Assembly (NCBI GenBank): GCA_902768785.1
Contig: CACXMM010000014.1
Location: 1 to 59,295 of the forward strand
Reading direction: 5' to 3'
From: an uncultured Prevotellaceae bacterium
GTDB taxonomy: Bacteria > Bacteroidota > Bacteroidia > Bacteroidales > Bacteroidaceae
Length of the DNA stretch: 59,295 bases
The number at the start of each line of letters is the position of its first letter. The stretch's first letter is position 1. The notes below the pieces were generated by a model. The model did not search any database, had not been told where the DNA came from, and saw only the letters and a program-made list of their open reading frames with translations. Shown piece by piece: positions 28,036 through 36,972 of the stretch. The position numbers and the translations under genes were made by a program.

Positions 28036-29481
28036 ATGAGACTATTAAGTAAGATCATGGCTTCGGCGGTTGGAATCGCCTTCATGGCCTTGGGACTACA
28101 TGCTACTGCTCCGGGAAAGGCTTTCTCGTGGAAGGCAGTTAACGATACGACAGAGGAGAAAAGACCAGTAAAGGTGGTGCGTATTCCAGAGTCGAGCATC
28201 GTGGATGAGGTTATTTGGGTCGTGGGTGATGAGCCGATTCTGAAATCTGATGTGGAGGCCATGCGCCTGCAGGCGGAGGAGGAAGGAATCCGTTGGCAAG
28301 GTGATCCCGACTGTACGATTCCAGAGCAGCTGGCTCTACAGAAACTCTACTTGCATCAGGCTGAGATCGATAGTATAGAGGTGACTGAGACAGAGGTGGT
28401 GTCGGAAGTGGACCGTATCATTAACCATTGGATTCAAGGTATCGGTAGCCGGGAGAAGCTGGAGGAATATCGTAAACAGAGTATTACGCAGATGCGACAG
28501 GAGATGCGCGAAACCTTCCGCGACCGACTGATGATCGAAAAGATGAAACAGAAACTGGTGGAGAATATCACGGTGTCACCAGCTGATGTGCGCCGTTTTT
28601 TCAAGGATGTGCCGGAAGACAGTATTCCCTTTGTCCCCACAGAGGTGGAGGTGCAGATCCTGACGAAGACACCACGTATTGCTCCCGAGGAGATAGACCG
28701 TGTGAAGAACGAACTCCGCAGCTATACTGATCGTGTCACAAAGGGGGAAACATCGTTCGCCACATTGGCACGACTGTATTCTGAAGATCCGGGCTCTGCC
28801 CGTCAGGGTGGTGAACTTGACTATACTGGACGCGGCTTATTGGATCCTGCTTTTGCCAATGTCGCATTTAACCTCACGGATCCGAAGAAGATCTCGAAGA
28901 TTGTGGAAACGGAGTTTGGCTATCATATCATTCAGTTGATTGACAAACGTGGGGACAAGATCAAATGTCGTCATATCCTGCTTAAGCCGCAGGTGTCGCA
29001 GGAGGCTATCGAACAAGGGAAACTGAGGCTGGATTCCATCGCCAACGATATCCGTGCTGGGAAATTCTCCTTTGATGAGGCTGCCTCTTATCTCTCCGAT
29101 GATAAGGATACGAAGAGCAGTAAGGGTCTGATGGCCAACATGACGGAGGAAGGACGGACATCGAAATTCCGTATGCAGGATCTTCCCACAGAGGTGGCAC
29201 GTGTCGTGGATACCCTGAAGGTAGGTGATGTGTCACAGTCGTTCCAAATGATTAACAGCAAGGGAAAGACCGTTTGTGCCATTATTAAACTGAAAAGCCG
29301 GGTGGAAGGGCATCGGGCTACGATTACTGAAGACTTCCAGGCCATGAAGAACGTAGTGTTGGCAAAACGTCGTGACGAATACCTGAAAGAGTGGGTGAAA
29401 GGAAAGCTGAAGGATATCTATGTTCGTATGAACGATCGTTACAAGGATTGTACGTTTGAATACCAGGGATGGAGGAAATGA
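28036..29481 (+). CDS. surA: SurA-like periplasmic chaperone / peptidyl-prolyl isomerase
   Basis: A 481-residue protein with a signal peptide (MRLLSKIMASAVGIAFMALGLHATA), a SurA N-domain (VDEVIWVVGDEPILKSDVEA) and two parvulin units: one full (EVEVQILTKTPRI to FGYHIIQLID) and one next to it (KCRHILLKP to QMINSKGKTVC). It should escort unfolded beta-barrel proteins to the Bam complex. Its last 13 bp overlap the next gene. An AAGGAG lies 11 bp before the ATG, rare in this window. Confidence 0.92.
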   Translation: MRLLSKIMASAVGIAFMALGLHATAPGKAFSWKAVNDTTEEKRPVKVVRIPESSIVDEVIWVVGDEPILKSDVEAMRLQAEEEGIRWQGDPDCTIPEQLALQKLYLHQAEIDSIEVTETEVVSEVDRIINHWIQGIGSREKLEEYRKQSITQMRQEMRETFRDRLMIEKMKQKLVENITVSPADVRRFFKDVPEDSIPFVPTEVEVQILTKTPRIAPEEIDRVKNELRSYTDRVTKGETSFATLARLYSEDPGSARQGGELDYTGRGLLDPAFANVAFNLTDPKKISKIVETEFGYHIIQLIDKRGDKIKCRHILLKPQVSQEAIEQGKLRLDSIANDIRAGKFSFDEAASYLSDDKDTKSSKGLMANMTEEGRTSKFRMQDLPTEVARVVDTLKVGDVSQSFQMINSKGKTVCAIIKLKSRVEGHRATITEDFQAMKNVVLAKRRDEYLKEWVKGKLKDIYVRMNDRYKDCTFEYQGWRK

Positions 29482-31220
29482 TCAAGAAAGGAAAGACTTG
29501 CCGATTGCTGAGCGGGCACAGGACCATCTTCGTTGTGGTGCTGTGCCTGTTCGGTCTGTGTCTGGCAGAGTCACATCAGGCTCCTGTGAAAAAACGTAAG
29601 CCGCGCACGAAAACAGACGAGCGCGTGTATCTGGTTCATGCCAATGAGCTGAGTTACAACCGTTATGGACCGAAGCCTGATGCGCAGTTCCTGAAGGGAA
29701 AGGTACAATTCAAACACAAGGGTGCCACACTTACCTGCGACAGTGCATATTTCTTTGATGCCTCCAACTCTTTTGAGGCTTTCGGACATGTGAAGATGCG
29801 CCAGGGTGATACGTTGACGTTGGACAGTGACTATGCTTATTACGACGGTAACGATCAGTTTGCCAAGGCGCGACACAATGTGGTGCTTACCCATCGGGGT
29901 ACGAAGCTTTATACAGATAGCTTGGACTATGACCGTCTGTATAGCTACGGCTATTTCTTTGAGGGTGGAAAAATGATTGACAAGAAAAATGTCCTGACAA
30001 GCGACTGGGGTGAGTATCATACGGATTCGCGGGAAGCGATTTTCAATTTCAACGTGAACTTGAAGAACCCGAAGTTCTTACTCACTACGGATACGCTGCA
30101 TTATGATACACGGACGTCCATCGCACATATAGTAGGTCCTTCCACAATTACTTCCGGTGAGAGCATTATCAATACTTCCTCGGGCTATTACGACACGAAC
30201 AAGGAAAAAGCACAGCTGTTCAGCCGTACCACCTTAATTAATAAGCAGAAGGAAATTGTTGGTGACAGTCTATACTATGATGATAAGAATGGTATCAGTG
30301 AGGGCTTCCGTAATGTGATCTATACCGACAAGGAGAACAAGAACCAGATGTACTGTGATTATTTCTGGTACAACGACAAAACAGGCTATGCCTTTGCAAC
30401 ACAAAAGGCCAAGCTGGTGGATTTCTCCCAGAAAGACACGTTATACCTGCATGGCGATTCCATCAAGATGTACACATATAATATTGATACCGATTCAGTG
30501 TGGAGGAAGTTCCATTGCTTCGATAAGGTGAGAGCGTATAGGGTGGATGTGCAGGCTGTATGTGACTCGTTGGTATATGACACGAAAGACTCATGCATGG
30601 TGATGTACAAGGATCCGATTACATGGAACGGTCCACGACAGCTCTTGGGGGAGGTGATAGAAGTATTCATGAAGGACTCGACCATCGATAGGGCTCATGT
30701 GATTGGTCAGGCTCTTTCGGTAGAGAAAATTGATCAGGAGGATCATTTTAATCAGATCTCGTCAAAGGAGATGTTTGCTTATTTCGACAAAGGGGAGATC
30801 TACCGCAGTGACGCCGTATCGAATGTGCAGTCGATCTATTATCCGATAGACAGCAAAGACAGTTCGTTTATCGGCATGAACTATGCGGAGACGGACACCA
30901 TGCGGATGTACCTGAAAGAACGTAAGCTCCAGCGGATATGGATGCCGGCAGCGGAGTGTACTACCTATCCGATCACGCAGATTCCTCCCGGACAGATGAA
31001 ACTTCGTAACTTTGCTTGGTTTGAGGAGATCCGTCCTGTGGATAAGGACGATATCTTCAACTGGCGGGGAAAATCTCAGGGCTATGAGGTAAAGAGATTG
31101 GAACGCCATTCGGCCCCCTTGCAGAAGCTGTCTGATTTCGGAGAAAAAGACAATACGCCCCCACCTCCTCCCACAGAAGGACTTGGGAAAGAACCTGAAG
31201 GGGAGGAACCGTCACAGTGA
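29469..31220 (+). CDS. OstA/LptA-like protein
   Basis: A 583-residue exported protein. An uncleaved or weak signal segment (TIFVVVLCLFGLCLAESH) is followed by repeated beta-jellyroll OstA units (ELSYNRYG, VQFKHKGATLTCDSAYFFD, KMRQGDTLTLDSDYAYYDG, KLYTDSLDYDR). This is the LptA-type slide that carries lipopolysaccharide through the periplasm. The long form, with a Pro-rich acidic tail (TPPPPPTEGLGKE), is common in Bacteroidota. It overlaps surA by 13 bp and the small gene after it by 4 bp. Confidence 0.9.
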   Translation: MEEMIKKGKTCRLLSGHRTIFVVVLCLFGLCLAESHQAPVKKRKPRTKTDERVYLVHANELSYNRYGPKPDAQFLKGKVQFKHKGATLTCDSAYFFDASNSFEAFGHVKMRQGDTLTLDSDYAYYDGNDQFAKARHNVVLTHRGTKLYTDSLDYDRLYSYGYFFEGGKMIDKKNVLTSDWGEYHTDSREAIFNFNVNLKNPKFLLTTDTLHYDTRTSIAHIVGPSTITSGESIINTSSGYYDTNKEKAQLFSRTTLINKQKEIVGDSLYYDDKNGISEGFRNVIYTDKENKNQMYCDYFWYNDKTGYAFATQKAKLVDFSQKDTLYLHGDSIKMYTYNIDTDSVWRKFHCFDKVRAYRVDVQAVCDSLVYDTKDSCMVMYKDPITWNGPRQLLGEVIEVFMKDSTIDRAHVIGQALSVEKIDQEDHFNQISSKEMFAYFDKGEIYRSDAVSNVQSIYYPIDSKDSSFIGMNYAETDTMRMYLKERKLQRIWMPAAECTTYPITQIPPGQMKLRNFAWFEEIRPVDKDDIFNWRGKSQGYEVKRLERHSAPLQKLSDFGEKDNTPPPPPTEGLGKEPEGEEPSQ

Positions 31221-31423
31221 GTCTGTTTCACCAACGTAAACCCCACCGTTTCACACATCATTACCTGTATGTGGATGAACGGAAAGAACGCCTTCGGCAG
31301 ATAGAACAGCGTGTAAGGAAAGAAAGGGGGAAACCTAAGGCAGGATCACTATTACCACAAACGATCGTGATCTTTCTGCTCGTTCTCGTACTCATTGTCA
31401 TTTGGAACCTATTATTAAGCTGA
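31217..31423 (+). CDS. Small single-pass membrane protein
   Basis: A 68-residue protein of unknown function starting with GTG. The first 45 residues are basic and soluble (HQRKPHRFTHHYLYVDERKERL), followed by one C-terminal membrane helix (TIVIFLLVLVLIVIWNLLL). It overlaps the OstA gene by 4 bp and ends 3 bp before mutL, so it is a real member of the transcript. The topology suggests a tail-anchored inner-membrane protein. Confidence 0.75.
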   Translation: MSLFHQRKPHRFTHHYLYVDERKERLRQIEQRVRKERGKPKAGSLLPQTIVIFLLVLVLIVIWNLLLS

Positions 31424-31426
31424 GGA

Positions 31427-33235
31427 ATGACGGATATTATACAAGTATTACCAGACAGCGTGGCCAACCAGATTGCTGCAGGTGAGGTGATTCAGCGCCC
31501 TGCCTCAGTAATCAAGGAATTGGTGGAGAATGCGGTGGATGCCGGCGCCTCCCATATCGACGTGATTGTGGTGGATGCCGGACGTACCTCCATACAAGTG
31601 ATTGATGATGGCAAGGGTATGTCTGAGACGGACGCACGGTTGTCGTTTGAGCGTCATGCCACATCGAAAATCCGTCAGGCAGATGACCTTTTTGCCTTGC
31701 ATACCATGGGATTCCGTGGAGAAGCCCTTGCCAGTATTGCGGCGGTGGCTCAAGTGGAGCTGAAGACACGGATGGCTGAGGATGAAGTGGGCACCTCGTT
31801 GTCAATCTCTGGAAGTAAGGTGATGGGACAGGAACCAATAGCCTGTCCTGTCGGTAGTAATTTCTCCGTCGAAAACTTGTTCTTCAATGTACCGGCGCGT
31901 AGGAAATTTCTGAAATCAAATGCCACAGAACTGAATAATATCCTCATCGCCTTCGAGCGAATCGTACTGGTTAATCCACATATAGGCTTTACCCTTCACA
32001 GTAACCATACCGAGCTGTTTAATCTCCGACCTTGTTCCTTGCGACAGCGCATTATAGACGTATTCGGCAAGAAAATTAATCAGGAACTGTTGCCCGTGGA
32101 AGTGGATACAACAGTATGTCGTCTTTATGGCTTTGTGGGAAAACCTGAGACGGCCAGAAAAAAGGGAGCACATCAGTATTTCTTTGTGAATGGGCGTTAT
32201 ATGAAACATCCATATTTCCACAAAGCGGTACAAAATGCGTTTGAACGGTTGGTACCCGCAGGTGAGCAGGTGCCGTATTTTATCTATTTTGATGTGAACG
32301 CACAGGATATTGATGTAAACATCCATCCTACCAAGACGGAAATCAAGTTCGAGAACGAACAGACTATCTGGCAGATCCTTACAGCTGCTGTGAAGGAGGC
32401 TGTGGGAAAGTTCAACGATGTCCCATCCATTGATTTTGACATGGTGGGGAAACCGGAGATTCCAGTCTTCGATGAGTCGAAACAAGCTGTGGATGTACCG
32501 AAGATCCATGTCGATCCCCAATATAATCCATTCAAGCAGTCAGCAGGTACCCGTCAACATGCTTCTGTGCAGAATTGGGAACAGTTGTATGAGGGCTTGG
32601 TCCAAAAACAGCCAGAACAGTCTTCTTTATTTGATGAAACGGCTATTGAAGTGGGGCATGAGGTGGTGACAGATAAGTCGCCGATGCACTACCAGTATAA
32701 AGGTTGCTATATCATGACTGCCGTAAAATCTGGTCTAATGATTATCGACCAGCATCGCGCGCATGTACGTATTTTATATAATGGCTATATGCAGATGTTC
32801 GGTAACCACAGTGCCACATCACAGAAGATCCTTTTTCCTGAGGTTGTACAGTTCCCACCCTCCGAGGGGGTTGTTTTAGACAAAGTGATTCCTCAGATAG
32901 AAGACTTGGGGTTTGAACTGACAAACTTGGGTGCAGGAAGTTATGCAATCAATGGTGTTCCTGCTGGTCTTGATGGCGTGAATATGGTGAGTTTGCTACA
33001 AGCCATGGTGACGGCAGCTGTGGAACAGGGAAAAGCGATTGGTGAGGATCTTCATCATGCCTTGGCATTGTGCCTGGCTCGTCATGCTGCCATTCCAAGA
33101 GGACAGGTCCTTAACAACGACGAGATGGAGAATATCGTTAATCAGTTGTTTGCTTGCAATGATGCAAACTATAGTCCTGACGGGAAACCTGTCATCAATA
33201 TTATTAAGCAGCAAGATATAGAAAAAATGTTTTGA
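31427..33235 (+). CDS. mutL: DNA mismatch repair protein MutL (endonuclease motif degenerate)
   Basis: A 602-residue GHKL ATPase that links MutS to downstream repair. The N-terminal ATPase is intact: [17 protein letters not shown] and [10 protein letters not shown]. The C-terminal domain has [12 protein letters not shown] where nuclease-active MutLs have DQHAxxExxxxE, so both acidic residues are missing. The late CPHGRP-type motif reads SPDGKP. Bacteroidota are not known for MutH, which makes this loss notable. It is the last gene of the isomerase-surA-ostA-mutL row. Confidence 0.96.
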   Translation: MTDIIQVLPDSVANQIAAGEVIQRPASVIKELVENAVDAGASHIDVIVVDAGRTSIQVIDDGKGMSETDARLSFERHATSKIRQADDLFALHTMGFRGEALASIAAVAQVELKTRMAEDEVGTSLSISGSKVMGQEPIACPVGSNFSVENLFFNVPARRKFLKSNATELNNILIAFERIVLVNPHIGFTLHSNHTELFNLRPCSLRQRIIDVFGKKINQELLPVEVDTTVCRLYGFVGKPETARKKGAHQYFFVNGRYMKHPYFHKAVQNAFERLVPAGEQVPYFIYFDVNAQDIDVNIHPTKTEIKFENEQTIWQILTAAVKEAVGKFNDVPSIDFDMVGKPEIPVFDESKQAVDVPKIHVDPQYNPFKQSAGTRQHASVQNWEQLYEGLVQKQPEQSSLFDETAIEVGHEVVTDKSPMHYQYKGCYIMTAVKSGLMIIDQHRAHVRILYNGYMQMFGNHSATSQKILFPEVVQFPPSEGVVLDKVIPQIEDLGFELTNLGAGSYAINGVPAGLDGVNMVSLLQAMVTAAVEQGKAIGEDLHHALALCLARHAAIPRGQVLNNDEMENIVNQLFACNDANYSPDGKPVINIIKQQDIEKMF

Positions 33236-33309
33236 TTGTTGGGTAATGATGCGCTTTTTATTGATTTTTGTTTAGTTTTTTATGTTTTTTTGAACTTTTT
33301 CTTAATAAT

Positions 33310-33342
33310 TTTGGTATTATTGAAAAATATTGTATATCTTTG
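33310..33342 (+). promoter_or_regulatory. Promoter of the OmpA-family gene at 33404
   Basis: TTTG at 33310-33313, 21 bp, TATCTTTG at 33335-33342, then TACCCAAAT. The AT-rich leader is about 55 nt. Confidence 0.75.
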
Positions 33343-33403
33343 TACCCAAATTGATGTGGGCGACTCAAGAAATAATTAATTATTTTAGATAAACAGCAAA
33401 TTT

Positions 33404-34612
33404 ATGAAAAAATTATTAATGCTTTTGGCTGTTGCAGGTTTCTCGACAGCCGTAATGGCTCAGGAGGAGACAACTCCTGAATTGAAGAATGGATTCGTGA
33501 TGAATTCTTTCTGGAGTAATTGGTTCGTGGAGGCAAACGCTTCTTACAACGCTTTCTATTCTAATGAGGAAAAGCATGCAGACTATTCTAAGAGTCCGCT
33601 TAAGCACTTCCGTAGAAGCTATGGCTTGTCAGTAGCTATTGGTAAGCGTTTCACTCCGGTTCTTGCCTTGCGTACTAAACTCTCTGGCTTCTGGGGAAAG
33701 AGCGTGCTTGGTTTTTATGGAAAAGGTTACGGCGATGCTCGTGTAGGCGAGATCCAGAGACCTGGTGATGACTATTGTAACGCTATAAAGTATTTCAACC
33801 TGCAGGAGCAGTTCATGGTGAACCTCAGCAATTTGTTCTGTGGCTATAATGAAGCTCGTGTTTGGAATGTTACTCCTTATGTTGGTGTAGGTGTTATTCG
33901 TAACTGCTCTTACGATACTTGGGAGTTGGGTTTCAGCGGTGGTATCCAGAACTCTTGGAGACTGAGCGACCGTTTCAAGCTGAATCTTGATTTGAACTAC
34001 AATATGTGTGGTGATGACTTTGAAGGCGAAGGAAATGTTTGGGGTGGCCACAACCAGAAGAACCACGACCACTGGTTCTCTGCTGAAATCGGTCTGACTT
34101 ACAATATCAGCAAGAAGTTTGACTGGGATCGCGTTCCTGATGTAGATGCTATCAAGCAGCTCAACCAGGCTCAGCTCGATGCTCTGAATGCACAGCTTGC
34201 TGATGCAAATGCCGAGATTGAGCGCCTGCGCAACCAGCCGATCCCCGAGCCCAAAGAGACGATTGTTACTCAGAGCGTGAAGGACTTCATCACAACTCCT
34301 ATCTCTGTATTCTTCAACCTCAACAAGACTGAGATCGCTGTGCTGAAGGACCTCGTGAATGTGAAGGCTCTGGCTAAGTTCGCCATCGAGAACGATCGCA
34401 GCATCCTCGTTACTGGTTATGCTGACAGCGCAACAGGTACTCCCGAGCACAATATGTGGTTGTCTGACAAGCGTGCAGAGCGCGTAAAGAACGAGTTGAT
34501 CAACATGGGCGTGAAGCCCGAGAAGATCTCTACCGCTCACTTCGGTGGTGTTGAGATTCTGACTCCGGTTGACTTCAACCGTCGTGCTACTGTTCAGATC
34601 ACAGAAGATTAA
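33404..34612 (+). CDS. OmpA-family outer-membrane protein
   Basis: A 402-residue protein with signal peptide MKKLLMLLAVAGFSTAVMAQ, an N-terminal beta-barrel of about 230 residues, a short coiled coil (AQLDALNAQLADANAEIERLRNQ), and a C-terminal OmpA domain that binds peptidoglycan (VTGYADSATG, NMWLSDKRAERVKNEL, NRRATVQI). It tethers the outer membrane to the cell wall. Codon use is biased toward a few codons, and the leader is AT-rich, as for abundant proteins. It is monocistronic with a strong terminator. Confidence 0.93.
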   Translation: MKKLLMLLAVAGFSTAVMAQEETTPELKNGFVMNSFWSNWFVEANASYNAFYSNEEKHADYSKSPLKHFRRSYGLSVAIGKRFTPVLALRTKLSGFWGKSVLGFYGKGYGDARVGEIQRPGDDYCNAIKYFNLQEQFMVNLSNLFCGYNEARVWNVTPYVGVGVIRNCSYDTWELGFSGGIQNSWRLSDRFKLNLDLNYNMCGDDFEGEGNVWGGHNQKNHDHWFSAEIGLTYNISKKFDWDRVPDVDAIKQLNQAQLDALNAQLADANAEIERLRNQPIPEPKETIVTQSVKDFITTPISVFFNLNKTEIAVLKDLVNVKALAKFAIENDRSILVTGYADSATGTPEHNMWLSDKRAERVKNELINMGVKPEKISTAHFGGVEILTPVDFNRRATVQITED

Positions 34613-34631
34613 TTTTATCACATCATTCAAT

Positions 34632-34669
34632 AAAAAATCCGCATTCTGTTATGAGAATGCGGATTTTTT
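34632..34669 (+). terminator. Intrinsic terminator after OmpA gene
   Basis: A perfect 16-bp inverted repeat (core ATCCGCATTCT / AGAATGCGGAT), 6-nt loop, and A-run/T-run flanks. Confidence 0.93.
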
Positions 34670-34671
34670 TG

Positions 34672-34679
34672 TATATTTG
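34672..34679 (+). promoter_or_regulatory. -7 box (TATATTTG) of paaK-like gene
   Basis: TATATTTG followed by TACCCAAATC, the same downstream sequence as at the OmpA promoter (33343-33351). The -33 position falls inside the preceding terminator. Confidence 0.55.
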
Positions 34680-34709
34680 TACCCAAATCTAACCACAAAG
34701 AATATTGTT

Positions 34710-36011
34710 ATGATTTGGAATGAAAGTATGGAGTGCATGGATCGTGAACAATTGCGCGAAATCCAAAGCATCCGTTTGAGAAAGATGGCTGATTATGTAT
34801 ATCATAACACGCCCTTCTATCGTAAGAAATTTCAGGAGATGGGACTTGAACCTGGAGATATCAAGAGCATCGATGATATCGTCAAGCTACCATTCACCAA
34901 TAAACTCGACTTGAGGGATAACTATCCTTTCGGTTTAGCAGCCGTTCCGATGAGTCAGATCGTCAGGATCCATGCATCATCAGGAACCACAGGAAAACCT
35001 GTAGTGGTGCTCTATACAAGAAAAGACCTGTCCATGTGGACAGAATGCATATCTCGTGCTTTTACATCCTATGGGGCATCAAAGGATGACATTTTCCAAG
35101 TGTCTTATGGTTATGGCTTATTCACGGGAGGATTAGGCGCACATGACGGTGCCACCAATATCGGTGCCAGCGTAATCCCCATGTCATCGGGTAACACCCA
35201 AAAGCAGATCACCCTGATGCATGATTTCGGCGCAAGTGTGCTCTGCTGTACTCCTTCTTATGCGATGTTCTTAGGAGAAGCGATGCGCGAGAGTGAATGG
35301 CCACGGGATGAGTTCAAACTGAAGGTCGGTGCCTTTGGTGCTGAGCCTTGGACCGAGGAGATGCGGGGTAAACTGGAGGAGACTTTGGGCATCAAGGCTT
35401 ATGATATATATGGTTTGAGTGAAATTGCAGGACCGGGTGTGGGTTACGAATGCGAATGTCAGCACGGTACCCATCTCAACGAAGACTATTTCTATCCAGA
35501 GATCCTTGATCCTAACACTGGCGAGCCCTTGCCGGAAGGAACACTTGGGGAGCTCACCTTCACCCATCTCACCAAGGAGGGAATGCCATTGCTTCGCTAT
35601 CGTACTCACGACCTTACTGCTCTTCATTATGACCGCTGTGCATGTGGAAGAACGTTAGTGAGGATGGATCGTATCCTGGGACGTTGTGACGACATGTTGA
35701 TTATCCGTGGTGTGAACGTGTTCCCATCACAGATTGAGGCTGTAATCTTGAGTCTGCCTGAGTTTGAGCCACATTTCATCTTGACCGTTGACCGTGTAAA
35801 CAATACGGATACATCTGAGCTAAAGGTGGAGGTGAAGGAGGAGTATTTCACTGATGAAATGGCGCAGTTGGTGGGCTTACAGAAGAAATTGGAAGCAGAA
35901 CTCCGTAGCGTGATCGGTATTGGCTTTAAGGTGCGACTGGTGGAACCGAAGAGTATTGAGCGCAGTACGGGTAAGGCCAAGCGAGTGTTTGACAATCGAA
36001 AATTTCAATAA
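34710..36011 (+). CDS. Phenylacetate-CoA ligase (PaaK family)
   Basis: A 433-residue AMP-forming acyl-CoA ligase. The P-loop is ASSGTTGKPVVV, the adenylation motif YGLSEIAGPGV, and a RYRTHDLTAL patch precedes a Cys cluster (CACGRT). The C-terminal lid has GRCDDMLIIRGVNVFPSQIE. In gut Bacteroidales these enzymes activate aryl-acetates made from aromatic amino acids. The start at 34710 is used because earlier frame codons run through the terminator and promoter. It is paired with an ACT-domain gene 28 bp downstream. Confidence 0.92.
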   Translation: MIWNESMECMDREQLREIQSIRLRKMADYVYHNTPFYRKKFQEMGLEPGDIKSIDDIVKLPFTNKLDLRDNYPFGLAAVPMSQIVRIHASSGTTGKPVVVLYTRKDLSMWTECISRAFTSYGASKDDIFQVSYGYGLFTGGLGAHDGATNIGASVIPMSSGNTQKQITLMHDFGASVLCCTPSYAMFLGEAMRESEWPRDEFKLKVGAFGAEPWTEEMRGKLEETLGIKAYDIYGLSEIAGPGVGYECECQHGTHLNEDYFYPEILDPNTGEPLPEGTLGELTFTHLTKEGMPLLRYRTHDLTALHYDRCACGRTLVRMDRILGRCDDMLIIRGVNVFPSQIEAVILSLPEFEPHFILTVDRVNNTDTSELKVEVKEEYFTDEMAQLVGLQKKLEAELRSVIGIGFKVRLVEPKSIERSTGKAKRVFDNRKFQ

Positions 36012-36039
36012 TACAATCTGATATCTTAAACGAAAGAAT

Positions 36040-36465
36040 ATGAAAGCAAAGCAATTATCTGTATTTCTGGAGAACAAAAGTGGTCGGCTGACCGAAGTGA
36101 CAGATGTGTTAGGCAGTGCAGGCATTAACTTGTCGGCAATGAGCATAGCAGACAACAGCGATTTTGGTATCTTGCGCTGCATCGTGTCAGATCCTGATGA
36201 GGCGTATAAGGTATTGAAGGCTGCTGGCTTTGCCGTGAAGATTACGGACGTCATTGGTTTCACCTGTCCGAATACCAGTGGATCCCTGGCCTTGGTACTG
36301 AGATACCTGTCGGATAATGGGGTGTTCATAGAGTATATGTACAGTTTCGCCAATGGCGATGTGGCTAATATTGTGATTCGCCCTACCGATCTCGACAGCT
36401 GTGATCGCATCTTGGAAGAGAAGAAAGTTGACCTTTTGGCAGCAAGCGACTTGTATCGTTTGTAA
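36040..36465 (+). CDS. ACT-domain protein, partner of PaaK-like ligase
   Basis: A 141-residue cytoplasmic protein made of two ACT units: QLSVFLENKSGRLTEVTDVL (about 5-24) and GSLALVLRYLSDNGVFIEYM (about 80-100). ACT domains bind amino acids and regulate linked enzymes. This standalone double-ACT form commonly follows PaaK in Bacteroidota, often near indolepyruvate oxidoreductase genes, which are absent here. It is probably an amino-acid sensor for aryl-acetate metabolism. Confidence 0.85.
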   Translation: MKAKQLSVFLENKSGRLTEVTDVLGSAGINLSAMSIADNSDFGILRCIVSDPDEAYKVLKAAGFAVKITDVIGFTCPNTSGSLALVLRYLSDNGVFIEYMYSFANGDVANIVIRPTDLDSCDRILEEKKVDLLAASDLYRL

Positions 36466-36492
36466 ACACCAAGGTACTTTTTTTATGAATTT

Positions 36493-36574
36493 GCTACCAT
36501 GCTACCACTAACGTCCTGAATTGCCTTTAAACAAAAGGCTTTTGGGTAGTGGTAGCAAGGTGGTAGATGGTAGC
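36493..36574. repeat. Palindromic element with GGTAG-type repeats
   Basis: Left arm GCTACCATGCTACCACTA (36493-36510); right arm 36547-36574 is its reverse complement with about 10 extra bases in the middle. A smaller stem (GCCTTT / AAAGGC) lies inside at 36523-36539. It contains no reading frame. Confidence 0.8.
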
Positions 36575-36677
36575 TAAAGGACGAAAAAGCATATATTCTT
36601 TTCTATGAATAAGTATCATCATTTCTGTAAGAAACCATGATACTTTTTACGATTCATGAAAAAAACTCAAAAAAAAA

Positions 36678-36709
36678 TTTGGTGGAACGGAAAAAACATC
36701 GTACCTTTG
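36678..36709 (+). promoter_or_regulatory. tRNA-Val promoter
   Basis: TTTG at 36678-36681, exactly 20 bp, TACCTTTG at 36702-36709: full consensus, 20 bp before the tRNA. Confidence 0.85.
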
Positions 36710-36728
36710 CATCGCTTTTCAAAAATAG

Positions 36729-36803
36729 GGGCGTTTAGCTCAGCTGGTTTAGAGCATCTGCCTTACAAGCAGAGGGTCGGCGGTTCGAATCCGTCAACGC
36801 CCA
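36729..36803 (+). tRNA. tRNA-Val (anticodon TAC)
   Basis: Cloverleaf is complete: acceptor GGGCGTT / AACGCCC, TAGCTCAGCTGG D arm, anticodon stem TCTGC / GCAGA with loop CTTACAA (TAC), and GGTTCGAATCC T arm. CCA is not encoded. Confidence 0.96.
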
Positions 36804-36809
36804 CAAGGA

Positions 36810-36837
36810 AGTCTCATGATTCTTCATGAGGCTTTTT
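36810..36837 (+). terminator. Terminator after tRNA-Val
   Basis: AGTCTCATGA / TCATGAGGCT stem with one G-U pair, 3-nt loop, and a T-run. Confidence 0.85.
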
Positions 36838-36904
36838 CGTTGGTGATTATCGAAAATCTTTTCGTCTCATTCAGAGCTCCCCATTCCTAAAATATCCTAA
36901 TTCG

Positions 36905-36936
36905 TTTGTGTATATCAATTATTATTACTAACTTTG
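36905..36936 (+). promoter_or_regulatory. purB promoter
   Basis: TTTG at 36905-36908, 20 bp, TAACTTTG at 36929-36936. Confidence 0.8.
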
Positions 36937-36972
36937 CACCCTATTGCAATTAATACGTATTAGTGATAAGTG

